42,069 nt of DNA from Trichomonas tenax (Eukaryota; Parabasalia; Trichomonadida; Trichomonadidae), in the NCBI GenBank assembly GCA_023091735.1, contig JALKBU010000412.1, positions 1-42,069 of the forward strand. Reading direction: 5' to 3'. The position numbers and the translations under genes were made by a program. Within the stretch, counting starts at the first letter, position 1. Each line of letters starts with the position of its first letter. This document shows positions 31,641 to 40,119 of the stretch, piece after piece. The notes beneath the pieces are model-generated. The model was given only the letters and a program-made list of their open reading frames with translations, was not told where the DNA came from and made no database searches.

Positions 31641-31658
31641 TTCTAATAAAATATTATG
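31641..31658 (+). promoter_or_regulatory. Shared upstream motif, copy 2
   Basis: TTCTAATAAAATATTATG, including the ATG of island gene 2. Sixteen of 18 positions match copy 1, although the coding sequences that follow are unrelated; this suggests a common promoter element. Confidence 0.45.
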
Positions 31659-31928
31659 TCGCATGAACAATTGTTCGCAGCCCGGTCAACGGGTCCAGGA
31701 CTTCCAACATTTAATATCTTACAATAACAACAGGAAATAGCAAACAATCAAATTACCGAAGAAAAAATAAATGAAAAAACTCAGGAAAATATTTCAACAA
31801 AAATATCAGATATGAATAAGATATTGCTAAACCATTATGATGCTATAAAAATAATAGCTGAAAAGATTGGTATGCGCGAATATGATTCGCAGCTCAATTC
31901 CATTGGTCCAATTGATGATAAGAAATAA
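31656..31928 (+). pseudogene. Virus-like island gene 2 (one in-frame stop)
   Basis: 91 codons from ATG 31656, interrupted by TAA at 31725-31727. Starts MSHEQLFAARSTGPGLPTFN and continues QQEIANNQITEEKINEKTQE, then KILLNHYDAIKIIAEKIGM. It is short, charged and probably coiled; function unknown. It converges with the minus-strand gene 3 with 34 bases between stops. Confidence 0.4.
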
Positions 31929-31962
31929 ATGAAAAATTTTAATTATTATTTTTGTCTGAAAA

Positions 31963-32199
31963 TTATTGTGGTGTGGATGTTTCTGGTGTTTGTTGTGTAT
32001 ATAGATCTGTAACTGATTGTACAATATGATCATTATAGTACAAACTATTAATATACATATCATAAAATTTTTTAAATTCCCTAGAAACTGGACTATCTTA
32101 AATACCATAAGTAGCATTACTAATATCATGAACTGTCGGATTGTACATATCATGAATCACAGACCGTTCTATATCAATTTGTATTTCGATTTGTGGCAT
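31963..32199 (-). pseudogene. Virus-like island gene 3 (one in-frame stop)
   Basis: 79 codons from ATG 32197-32199 to TAA 31963-31965, with an internal TAA at 32098-32100. Starts MPQIEIQIDIERSVIHDMYN and ends SVTDLYTQQTPETSTPQ. The frame is too short to have been picked out by length alone; it is supported by protein-like composition on both sides of the stop. Function unknown. Confidence 0.4.
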
Positions 32200-32429
32200 A
32201 ATATAATTATCCTTCACATATGAACTAAATTTAGTTTTAAATTTTAAGTCAAGATATCACCGGTGATTCTCTGGTCAAATTTTCATCATGAATTTTTGTA
32301 CATGTATATTTAATAATGCTGTTATTAATATTCATAATTTCTAGATAATAATCTGTATGTTTCTTAACTTCTATATCATGCTAATAAAACTGTATCAAAA
32401 TTTTACAATCAGTTATTACTGGATTATTT

Positions 32430-32759
32430 CTATTTAAATTTTATTTTTAATGTATTATTTTTGTAATTCCAAACATTAATATATAATTCACGATATATAG
32501 GTGATGAAATTGTTGATATACTATTTCTAACATTACTTATTTCATTATCTACATAACTTTTAGTTATAAAATTATCAGTTAACATTTCTTGCAATGTACC
32601 ATCTTTATCCATTTCTTCAAGTTTTTGGACAGCATATTCTTTAATATCTTCAACAATAGTACCATTGTTAATAATTCCGTTAACGACTTCGATAGTTGTT
32701 GGAATATCTACTATAGATTTTTTCACTGTATTTATTTCATTATTTATTTTTGCTAACAT
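32430..32759 (-). CDS. Fibre-like small protein
   Basis: 109 residues, ATG 32757-32759. The N-terminus MLAKINNEINTVKKSIVDIP and the segment IINNGTIVEDIKEYAVQKLE followed by DGTLQEMLTDNFITKSYVDN have the repeated short-helix pattern seen at the start of phage and virus tail-fibre/baseplate-associated proteins. It is the only uninterrupted ORF of the island. It ends in a basic KIKFK, possibly truncated: downstream the strand is non-coding. The fibre resemblance is a pattern judgement, not a database result. Confidence 0.4.
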   Translation of the reverse strand: MLAKINNEINTVKKSIVDIPTTIEVVNGIINNGTIVEDIKEYAVQKLEEMDKDGTLQEMLTDNFITKSYVDNEISNVRNSISTISSPIYRELYINVWNYKNNTLKIKFK

Positions 32760-32796
32760 TTATTCAAAAATAAAAACTATATTTGGACTAATATGT

Positions 32797-34055
32797 TTAG
32801 TACTGATTAATATCTTCTGCATTAGGATTTTCTTCAGATCCTTCACCACCATCAGTAGCAACAACTTCATCAGTACCTTCCTTAAGTGTTGTCTTAGTTT
32901 CCTTAATTGGTGCTGCTGGTTTTGGATCAACTATATTCTTCTGTCCCGTACTTTGATCAACTTCTACAGTAGCATCATTAGAAGAATTTAATCCGTGTTG
33001 TTCTTGAACTGTCCACTTTTCAAATGCCTTTTTATTTTCGAAGAAATATTTAATACCATTATTAAAGAATACTTTCTGATCCATACGGGCATTACTCTTA
33101 AATGTTTCGATTGTTTTTCTCCATTAGATGTAATCTGGATGTCCCTTATGTGAAAGAATTTCTAAAATTTTATCATTTCCACTATTAGGATTAATCATCC
33201 AATCATTAAATGTAGGATTCTTAACATTTTCTCTAACAACTAAATAAAGAATAGCATCGTTAGAATCTACAAAACCATCATCTTTAACTTCCCAATCAAT
33301 ATTTCCATTAACTAAGGCATTCATAACAACATCGGCATCAACTCTCGAATCTTTAAATTCTTTAAATTTGTTTTGTATGAAATTTGTAGCAAACAATATC
33401 CATCATCTATTAGGATTATTCTTACAAAACAACTTAAACGATTCATAATCTTTATTAATACGACCCTTTTCTACAAGATAATAAAACAATGGTCTCTCGA
33501 CAATTCTTAAATAAAGTAACCTGTAGAGAATCATAGGTGAAACAATTTTACGGAATAACTTAATAGCAGGTCCACCCCCAAATACAGCTGGAAACCTTTC
33601 ATTGTAAATAGCATTCATAAGTCCATGCTGAGGCAATAGTTTAACAAATATTGAAAATGTAGATAACTTTTCCTTAGGCTTTATTGGTAACTTATAACTA
33701 TATTTAACTAATTCATCATATCTTTCACCTTGTGAGACTTTATATTTCCATGGATTATTTTCGTTTGGTATAATATTATATGTTTTCTTTTTAATCCAAT
33801 CACTCATAAGTCCTGCATCTAATCTTTTTCTAAAGTATTGTTTTCATGATAATAAAGTTTACGTTGTGGATAATCTGATGGTCTTAATTTATGGCCATTA
33901 ACAATAAATAATTTACCAGATCTATCAAAAACAACAGTTTCCGTAGTAGAATCATTATTAATATCCACTTCTTGAGGTTCAGGTAATCCACGTTTATAAG
34001 CATAATCCTTAGCATATGAGAGATCTGCTAACTGTGGATTTGAAATTGATATCAT
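32797..34055 (-). pseudogene. Virus-like island gene 5, probable structural protein, broken
   Basis: It reads from ATG 34053-34055 (MISISNPQLADLSYAKDYAY; PEPQEVDINNDSTTETVVFD; FIVNGHKLRPSDYPQRKLYY). A frameshift near 33825 follows, then a long frame to 32797 with TGA at 33403-33405 and TAA at 33124-33126. Middle part: KKTYNIIPNENNPWKYKVSQ, LPQHGLMNAIYNERFPAVFG, GGGPAIKLFRKIVSP. Tail: acidic Thr/Lys-rich (KETKTTLKEGTDEVVATDGG). Joined, it would be about 415 codons. The VDINND...ETVVFD...FIVNG pattern is, to my recollection, like hypothetical virion-associated proteins of Maverick/Polinton-type elements in Trichomonas, but I see no polymerase, integrase or packaging ATPase to confirm that. Confidence 0.45.
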
Positions 34056-34175
34056 ATGAAGTGATAATAAAGCTCAACCAAGTGAAGAAATGTAAGTAAT
34101 AACTGAATTATTTTTTATCAATAATATAAATTTATAATTACAAAACAAAATATATATTATAATATTATAATATGA

Positions 34176-37100
34176 TCAAATGAGTTTGGACATCGCTTCA
34201 ACAGCATTTTTCATCTTGTTAGAATCGTCTGTGACAACAACAGGAAGAGATTGTTTTTGAAGTAATCCCTCATTGCCAACAAACACTTTAGTTGCATCTC
34301 CTTTGTTAGCAATTAACTGAGAAAAGTTGAATTGAAGTTTCATTCCCTCGTTCTTTGGTTTCATAATCATAGAACGTGTGAGAGGTTTTGAAGCCTCGGT
34401 TTTAACAGGCGTAAATGGAGATGAAACTGTTGGATTTTCTGGGATCTTGATTTGAGATGGTAAAGAGCCATCGTCGTCATCATCATCAACACCATGGAAG
34501 TGTTTGCATTTATCAGAGTTAGGCATCTTCTTCATTAATTTGGATACTATTGGATGAGCAAAACCGAACATTTCTGGACCAGAAATTGATAAGACGCGGT
34601 TTCCTGGAAGTCCAAGTTCTCTCTTTCTCTCTTCGATTGCCTTCAGAACAGCGAGCCAGCAATTCGACGGTTTTGTAGCTTCCCATGATAATTTTCCATC
34701 AGGAGTCTCAACTCTAAACAGTGGAAGATCTTCGCCTGTGTCAACAACTGTGTTCCTGTACCAAATCTTCTCACCAATGTCGGTGCATGAGAAGTAAAGT
34801 TTTTCGCTGGCATATCCATCAGGATAAACATATCTGTCACCATGGAAACCAGGTCTGTCCCAAACAACTCTACCAAGAGATCTCAAGATGAAAGTATTGC
34901 TCAGTGCAGCAGGAAGTATTGGCTGTCCTTCTTCATCAAATTCGAGCTCTGGAGTCTGGCCAGCAGCTAATGGAGATGGTCTTTCTGAAGGTGCTGGTGG
35001 ATGCATTATAATTTGGATCTTTCTGAATAGTTTCGCTTCAACAAGCTCAGGACCAAATACTTGTTTGTAAAGAGGATTTGTGTCCATATCAAGGAAACCT
35101 GAATTTGCAAACTCGTTGATTAATTGCCATTCACGTCCTTTCTGCATCTCTTGTGGTGGATTGTTAACAAACTCTCTGACTTTAATGAAGAAGTTAACAC
35201 GCTCATTCAATCTCACTGCTTTTTCGTATTCGATATCCATAGCGAGAACGCCGAGTGGTAATGTAGTATCAGGAACTTCTGCACGTCTCTGGCAGTATTT
35301 GATTAATGACTCAATGAATACTTCGAGTGTATCAAGGGATTTTGCAAGAAAACCTGTCTTTGTCTTGAATGCTTCAGCTGAAGGATATCCGAAGCTAACA
35401 AGTCCATAATAGACAAACTCTTGATCTCTTTCCGTGTACTTCTTCGATGGTGTTGAGAAATCATCAAGATTTAACTCTTTCTTCTTCTCGATCTGCTTCT
35501 TGATTGAAGCGCACAAAACATCGAATCTGTGAGATATCATTGATGCTGTAATTTCATCGCTCTTCTTGACAGCTTCGTATTCTGCGAATGTGCCATATCC
35601 GTTCTCGAAGATGAAGTTAAGTAGCTTAATATCATCTGTGGCGCTCCACTGCTTTGTTGGCTTTCCTTCATTAATCTTATCGAATGAAAATCTGGAAATA
35701 TCACCATCAGTTAGAGCGATGCGAAGAAGTTCGAGAAGTGAAAGTCTGCTGGCCTTAAGAATTAAGTTTGAGCCAACTGCTGAAATGATTTCATCTCTAA
35801 ACTTCGTCTTGAAGTATTTGTAGAAATTATTCATTTCTGGAAGACCACATGTTGTGATAATGTGAAGAATGAAAGAATCATCAAGTGTCAAAAATTCATT
35901 ATAAAACATAACGAATACGTAGCAGAGACCTTGTATTTCTTCTTGTGGAAGTTCTTCGCCAAACACTTTTGCGATCTTGTCCCATCTTCCCCATCCGAAC
36001 TTCAAGAATGCCTGCTGCATGCTGTTGATCTTCTGACATGTCCATTTAAAGTAAGAACGCTTGTATTGCGGTGGTCCTGTTTTCTTCCTCTCCTTTTTCT
36101 GTGGAGGAGGAATTGGCTGCTCGCCTCTTGCCAATCTTAATCTTTCTGCAATTGAAAGATTCTCCATTGCTTCATCATTCTCTTGTTCCTTAGATTGCTC
36201 GGGCATATATCTCTTCCAGAAGTCAGGTGCTGTGACATCGACATCATCATTTTCTTCGACATCGAAAACTGCCTTGGAGAATGTTGATCCATCTCCTGTG
36301 TTTGCATCGTGCTGAATGAGCTTAGATTTTGAGATAATTGTATCGATATCTTCTTCGTTGAATTTCTCGTATGTATCATCATTCTCTTCAAAGGCATAAT
36401 AAGCACCGACTTTGAGAAGTTTCTCAATTTCCTTTGTGTCGTTCTGCCACTTCTCATTTGTTTCTAAAACGGCTGTATCGAGACCTCTCTTGAGAGAAGC
36501 AATGTCGAACATCTTGCGCTCATAAGATTTGGCTGTAATGAATCTATAAGCAGTGACTTTCTTCTTCTGGCCGATTCTGTGGCAGCGGGCTGTTGCTTGG
36601 ATATCGTTCTGTGGATTCCAGTCTGAGTCATAGATAACAACTGTGTCAGCACTGACAAGATTGATACCGAGACCACCAGCTTTCGTGCACAATAAGAAAA
36701 TGAACGAATCACTGTTCTCATCATTGAATCTATCAATGCTCTGTTGCCTATCATCAGTCTTTACTGATCCATCAATGCGCTCGAACTTGTATTTTCTGTA
36801 ATTCAAGAAATCCTGTAAGATGTCAAGCATCTTCGTCATCTGACTGAAAATCAAAACTCTGTGGCCATCATTCTTCAGTTTAACGAGAAGTTTGTCAAGC
36901 AAAATCATTTTTCCTGATGATCTAATCAATGATTCATCAACAAAGTTATCTGGTAAATGCTGACGTGGACCGAGTTTCAACATTTCTTCTCTTTCGACAA
37001 GAATTTGATCTTCTGCACCGTTAATAAGATATGGATGATTGCAGACTTTTCTTAATTCCATGCAGACGTTCATCAAGTTCGAAGAGTTCTTAGAGTGTGC

Positions 37101-38498
37101 ACCACGTTGCAAGTATTCCATGTTCTTGGTGTAGATTGATTGGTAATAAGCTCTCTGATGCTTTGACATTCCGCACTCAATTATGACTTCATCCATTGGA
37201 ATGATGTTCTTCTCGACGTCTCCTTTCATGCGTCTGAGCATTAAAGGACGCAGAATTGCCTGAAGCTCTTGAATCTGCTGTGCATCTTGAAGCTTTCCAA
37301 ATTTCTCGTTGAAAACTTCATGACTTCCAAAGTTTTCTGTATCGAGGAAATTAAGAAGTGTCCAAAGTTCTTTCGTGTTATTCTGAAGAGGAGTACCAGT
37401 GAGGAGTACTTTGAAGTCTGCTTTGTAGTTGTTCATTGTGTGGGTGATCTTAGAATCGAAATTCTTCAATCTGTGGGCTTCATCGACAATGAGACATTTC
37501 CAGTTGATTTCTTGTCTGAATGTTCTCACTTCTTTGATGATATACTCGAATGTTGTCAACAGAACATCGAACTTTGGAATGTGGGTATCTGGATAAAACA
37601 ATTCGTACTTCTTGATCACGCTTCTACGTTCTTTAATTCCAGTGAAATTCATAACCTTCAATTTTGTCCAATCTTTGAGTTCTCTCTCCCAGTGAGGAAT
37701 TGTGGACAATGGTGCCAATATAAGATACGGTCCTGGTAATTTGGCTTCAGTGAATAAATAATTCAAGAAATATGAAGCTTGGCAGGTCTTTCCGAGACCC
37801 ATCTCATCGGCGAGGATTGGGTTTTTGTTATTATACCACGAATTAATAAGAAAATTGACACCTTGTAATTGATAATCACGAAGACTTTTTTCAGATTTCG
37901 ATTTATTCGGTTTTCTTATTGCTTTAAACTCGGATGGCTGTGGCTTCGTAAATTCAACTGTTGGTGGCGGTGTATTTGCTAATTCGTAGAGAGCAATTAA
38001 CTCATACAAACAATCTTGTGGAAGTTCGTAAGTTATTTCATCATAATCGAGTCCATTCCATTTAACTGCGTAATAAGTCACGTTTTCGACGATTTCTTTG
38101 CCTATGACACGCTCAGGAATTGTGTATTCATTCGGGAAAAAAGGCGGTTTCGGGGGCTTTGTCGGATACATCTTCATGAAGTTAATCAGTATCATGCGGC
38201 CACTCGCTTGTTTAACGAGATCGTCCTCTGGAATCCACGCGCAGTCCTTGTAACTGCTATTTTTGAATTTGACGAAGTACTCTGTTTTTCCTTTCTTTTT
38301 CAGGTACGTGTAGATCTTGGACACGTTGTGCTTGTTCCTTATGTTGTCACTGATCGCTTTGTTCAATTCCTCATCATGGCGCGCTTTTTTGGAACTTTGT
38401 TTCTCGCTCGAAATGATTTCGTCGATGTCGAAAGAATCTGAGGTCACATCATCCGTGCTTTCCACAAAGTTTGGATTGCTCGATGATGATGTAGCCAT
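34176..38498 (-). CDS. CHD-type chromatin remodeller with FYRN-FYRC domains
   Basis: 1440 residues from ATG 38496-38498 (the frame is open to a TTG at 38541). ATP-dependent nucleosome remodeller acting in the nucleus. In order: tandem chromodomains (about 61-120 and 127-180; YFVKFKNSSYKDCAWIPED, YYAVKWNGLDYDEITYELP); SNF2 helicase N-lobe (207-500) with motif I DEMGLGKT (231-238), DEAHRLKN (339-346) and LLTGTPLQNN; C-lobe (530-660) with IDGS, AGGLGINL and ATARCHRIGQ (635-644); SANT-like helices (818-846 WTCQKINSMQQAFLKFGWGR; 950-980); then FYRN (about 1207-1255; GRVVWDRPGFHGDRYVYPDG) and FYRC (about 1258-1335; FRVETPDGKLSW, GPEMFGFAHPIVSKL, NSDKCKHF), a poly-Asp run and a Ser/Lys-rich tail. 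FYRN/FYRC normally occur in MLL-type methyltransferases and TBRG1. All helicase motifs look intact. Confidence 0.9.
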   Translation of the reverse strand: MATSSSSNPNFVESTDDVTSDSFDIDEIISSEKQSSKKARHDEELNKAISDNIRNKHNVSKIYTYLKKKGKTEYFVKFKNSSYKDCAWIPEDDLVKQASGRMILINFMKMYPTKPPKPPFFPNEYTIPERVIGKEIVENVTYYAVKWNGLDYDEITYELPQDCLYELIALYELANTPPPTVEFTKPQPSEFKAIRKPNKSKSEKSLRDYQLQGVNFLINSWYNNKNPILADEMGLGKTCQASYFLNYLFTEAKLPGPYLILAPLSTIPHWERELKDWTKLKVMNFTGIKERRSVIKKYELFYPDTHIPKFDVLLTTFEYIIKEVRTFRQEINWKCLIVDEAHRLKNFDSKITHTMNNYKADFKVLLTGTPLQNNTKELWTLLNFLDTENFGSHEVFNEKFGKLQDAQQIQELQAILRPLMLRRMKGDVEKNIIPMDEVIIECGMSKHQRAYYQSIYTKNMEYLQRGAHSKNSSNLMNVCMELRKVCNHPYLINGAEDQILVEREEMLKLGPRQHLPDNFVDESLIRSSGKMILLDKLLVKLKNDGHRVLIFSQMTKMLDILQDFLNYRKYKFERIDGSVKTDDRQQSIDRFNDENSDSFIFLLCTKAGGLGINLVSADTVVIYDSDWNPQNDIQATARCHRIGQKKKVTAYRFITAKSYERKMFDIASLKRGLDTAVLETNEKWQNDTKEIEKLLKVGAYYAFEENDDTYEKFNEEDIDTIISKSKLIQHDANTGDGSTFSKAVFDVEENDDVDVTAPDFWKRYMPEQSKEQENDEAMENLSIAERLRLARGEQPIPPPQKKERKKTGPPQYKRSYFKWTCQKINSMQQAFLKFGWGRWDKIAKVFGEELPQEEIQGLCYVFVMFYNEFLTLDDSFILHIITTCGLPEMNNFYKYFKTKFRDEIISAVGSNLILKASRLSLLELLRIALTDGDISRFSFDKINEGKPTKQWSATDDIKLLNFIFENGYGTFAEYEAVKKSDEITASMISHRFDVLCASIKKQIEKKKELNLDDFSTPSKKYTERDQEFVYYGLVSFGYPSAEAFKTKTGFLAKSLDTLEVFIESLIKYCQRRAEVPDTTLPLGVLAMDIEYEKAVRLNERVNFFIKVREFVNNPPQEMQKGREWQLINEFANSGFLDMDTNPLYKQVFGPELVEAKLFRKIQIIMHPPAPSERPSPLAAGQTPELEFDEEGQPILPAALSNTFILRSLGRVVWDRPGFHGDRYVYPDGYASEKLYFSCTDIGEKIWYRNTVVDTGEDLPLFRVETPDGKLSWEATKPSNCWLAVLKAIEERKRELGLPGNRVLSISGPEMFGFAHPIVSKLMKKMPNSDKCKHFHGVDDDDDDGSLPSQIKIPENPTVSSPFTPVKTEASKPLTRSMIMKPKNEGMKLQFNFSQLIANKGDATKVFVGNEGLLQKQSLPVVVTDDSNKMKNAVEAMSKLI

Positions 38499-38690
38499 GA
38501 AATATAAGAAATCTGTCACTTTTGGCACAAAAATTTTGGCCAAAATTATTGATAAAATAAGGTCTACTATGCATTCTCTATCTATTTATCATGTTTTGTG
38601 ACCATGATCTCATAATTCCCAAGTAAAAATAATTTTTTGTTCGTTGTCTATGAAATCATTTGGATTATAAATAAACATTTATTGACGAAG

Positions 38691-38776
38691 TTTAAACAGC
38701 AACTGGAGAAGCACCGACAGCTGAAGCGGAAGCACCTGCCGCTGCACCACCTGCGGCAGCGCCACCACCCAGGAAA
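38691..38776 (-). pseudogene. Ala/Gly-rich 3' coding scrap
   Basis: The minus strand reads LFFLGGGAAAGGAAAGASAS then AVGASPVAV and TAA at about 38696, followed by TCAATAAATG as a possible poly(A) signal. The G+C content is far above its surroundings. Such a segment resembles the flexible Ala/Gly hinge of acidic ribosomal P1/P2 proteins, but the acidic C-terminal peptide is absent. Upstream, the coding sequence is lost at the edge of the 31-bp repeat. Either a truncated gene copy or a retro-derived scrap; the identity is a guess. Confidence 0.35.
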
Positions 38777-39024
38777 AATAGAAGCGTCTATGATGCATTA
38801 TTAAGTCAATAGACGCCTCTCCGATGCATTATTATGTCAGTAGAAGCGTTTTTCATGCAATTTCAAATCAATGGAAGCATCATAGATGTCCTCTCATGTT
38901 AAAAGAAGCGTCTTCGGTTGCAAATTCGATTTGTAACAGTGTTACGTACATCATCTTAAATTAACAGAAACTCCCTAAATACATATTTCAGTCAATAAAA
39001 CTGCTTCAGATCTTATATAATCTG
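38777..39024. repeat. 31-bp tandem repeat, five clear and about three decayed units
   Basis: Units start at 38777, 38808, 38839, 38870 and 38901, each exactly 31 bases, with the pattern AATAGAAGCGTCT..GATGC then ATTATTAAGTC. Identity between units is moderate; insertions and deletions are absent. Three weaker units continue the phase from 38932 (AACAGAAACTCC at 38963, AATAAAACTGCTTC at 38994). Since 31 is not a multiple of three, it is not a protein repeat. There are no unique spacers, so it is not a CRISPR array. Confidence 0.75.
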
Positions 39025-39567
39025 TCTCATAATGTCTTGTGCAATTCCTTGAGTATTTGATGTTATTATTTTCAACTAAATTTTCGCTTGTATAGCGATT
39101 TAAATGAATAACATTAACCCGAATTATGATATTTTTTATAAAAATAACCTTAAAATATATTGGGTTTTGTTATGATTAATTAGGTGTGTCAATTTGCCGA
39201 TGTAATGTTATCAAAAAGCTGGTTATCCCAATTCTCTGTTTTGCCCCCTCCTGGAGGGGGTACGTTATAGGGTGAATCAAAGAATGTGAATAAACGCAAA
39301 AGTATTTACTATTTCATAAAACGCCATTTTCCGGCACTATGATTATGAAATAAAAGAAACGTTCTCACGTGTGAATACATGAAAACTTTAATTTTTTTAA
39401 TTCACCTTATGAAGTCTCAATAAAAAATTATTATTTGGGTTGTATTTTCTGAACCATTTTATTTGTGAATGAAATATAGAAACCATGTGTGATTGCTATT
39501 CAGAATATAATGGTTTTAAAAACGACTCAAATCATATTTCAATACTAAGAAATTCAAAACTTTGACT
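39025..39567. other. AT-rich spacer with one G/C hairpin
   Basis: No gene seen. CCCCCTCC-T-GGAGGGGG at 39244-39260 is a perfect eight-base inverted repeat, strikingly G+C-rich within AT-rich DNA. Confidence 0.45.
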
Positions 39568-39580
39568 TCATTTTTCCTCA
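39568..39580 (+). promoter_or_regulatory. Inr-like initiator
   Basis: TCATTTTTCCTCA, close to the trichomonad initiator TCA(+1)(T/C)T(A/T) and its pyrimidine-rich extension, 3 bases before the ATG at 39583 (predicted +1 A at 39570, 13 bases upstream). Confidence 0.55.
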
Positions 39581-39582
39581 CT

Positions 39583-40119
39583 ATGGTTGAGATGAAGATT
39601 ATCGAGCTCTTCAAGACAGAATCATTACCGAAGAAGATAACAGTTATTGTTGCAGCTGTTCTTTTATTCATTGCTTCTCTCAATGAGCTTATAATATAGT
39701 GCAAACAAATTGAGCCCATGCAACTGATGACCGATCAGTATAAAATCATTTGCAAAGACTCTGATAATAAATACTGCAAAGAATACAAGAAATTATATTG
39801 ACCATTAATATTCGTTTGGAGTATCTCAATTATTGCAATTATTATAATCTGCATCTGTTGGCTTCTCTGGCTGATTTGGTATAATTTCAATATTGATTTT
39901 ATGATAGATTCTGATTCTTTCCTAATTTATGCAATCCTCATTAGTTTTATTTTCCTGGTTGTCAACATTGGTGTAATGGCGTATTGGAAAACCACGGCTC
40001 TCGTTTCAAGTGGAGACATCGTCGCTTTTTGGATTATCTTAGCAATTGGTGCCATAATTGCACTTTTCCTATATTGCCAAACAAATGGCAATAATGAAAA
40101 AGGAGACAATGAAGAATAA
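39583..40119 (+). pseudogene. Four-helix membrane protein, two in-frame stops
   Basis: 179 codons in one frame from ATG 39583 to TAA 40117-40119, with TAG at 39697-39699 and TGA at 39799-39801 and no frameshift. Hydrophobic segments: ITVIVAAVLLFIASL; LIFVWSISIIAIIIICICWL; FLIYAILISFIFLVVNIGVM; IVAFWIILAIGAIIALFLY. Between the first and second lies a Cys-containing loop (CKQIEPMQ ... IICKDSDNKYCKEYKKLY); this layout (TM1, extracellular loop, three more TMs) is tetraspan-like. A short Asn/Glu-rich tail ends the protein. A good initiator lies upstream. Family unknown. Confidence 0.55.

Noticed and set aside
31827..32153. Minus-strand hydrophobic frame at the end of the virus-like island
   Set aside because: It overlaps genes 2 and 3 in another frame; the Met/Ile-rich sequence is typical of AT-rich shadow frames.
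36137..37739. Plus- and minus-strand frames inside the CHD-FYR gene
   Set aside because: Antisense or out-of-frame shadows of the helicase gene without domain resemblance.
38777..39024. CRISPR-like array
   Set aside because: Units are contiguous 31-bp tandem copies without unique spacers, in a eukaryotic context with no cas genes.
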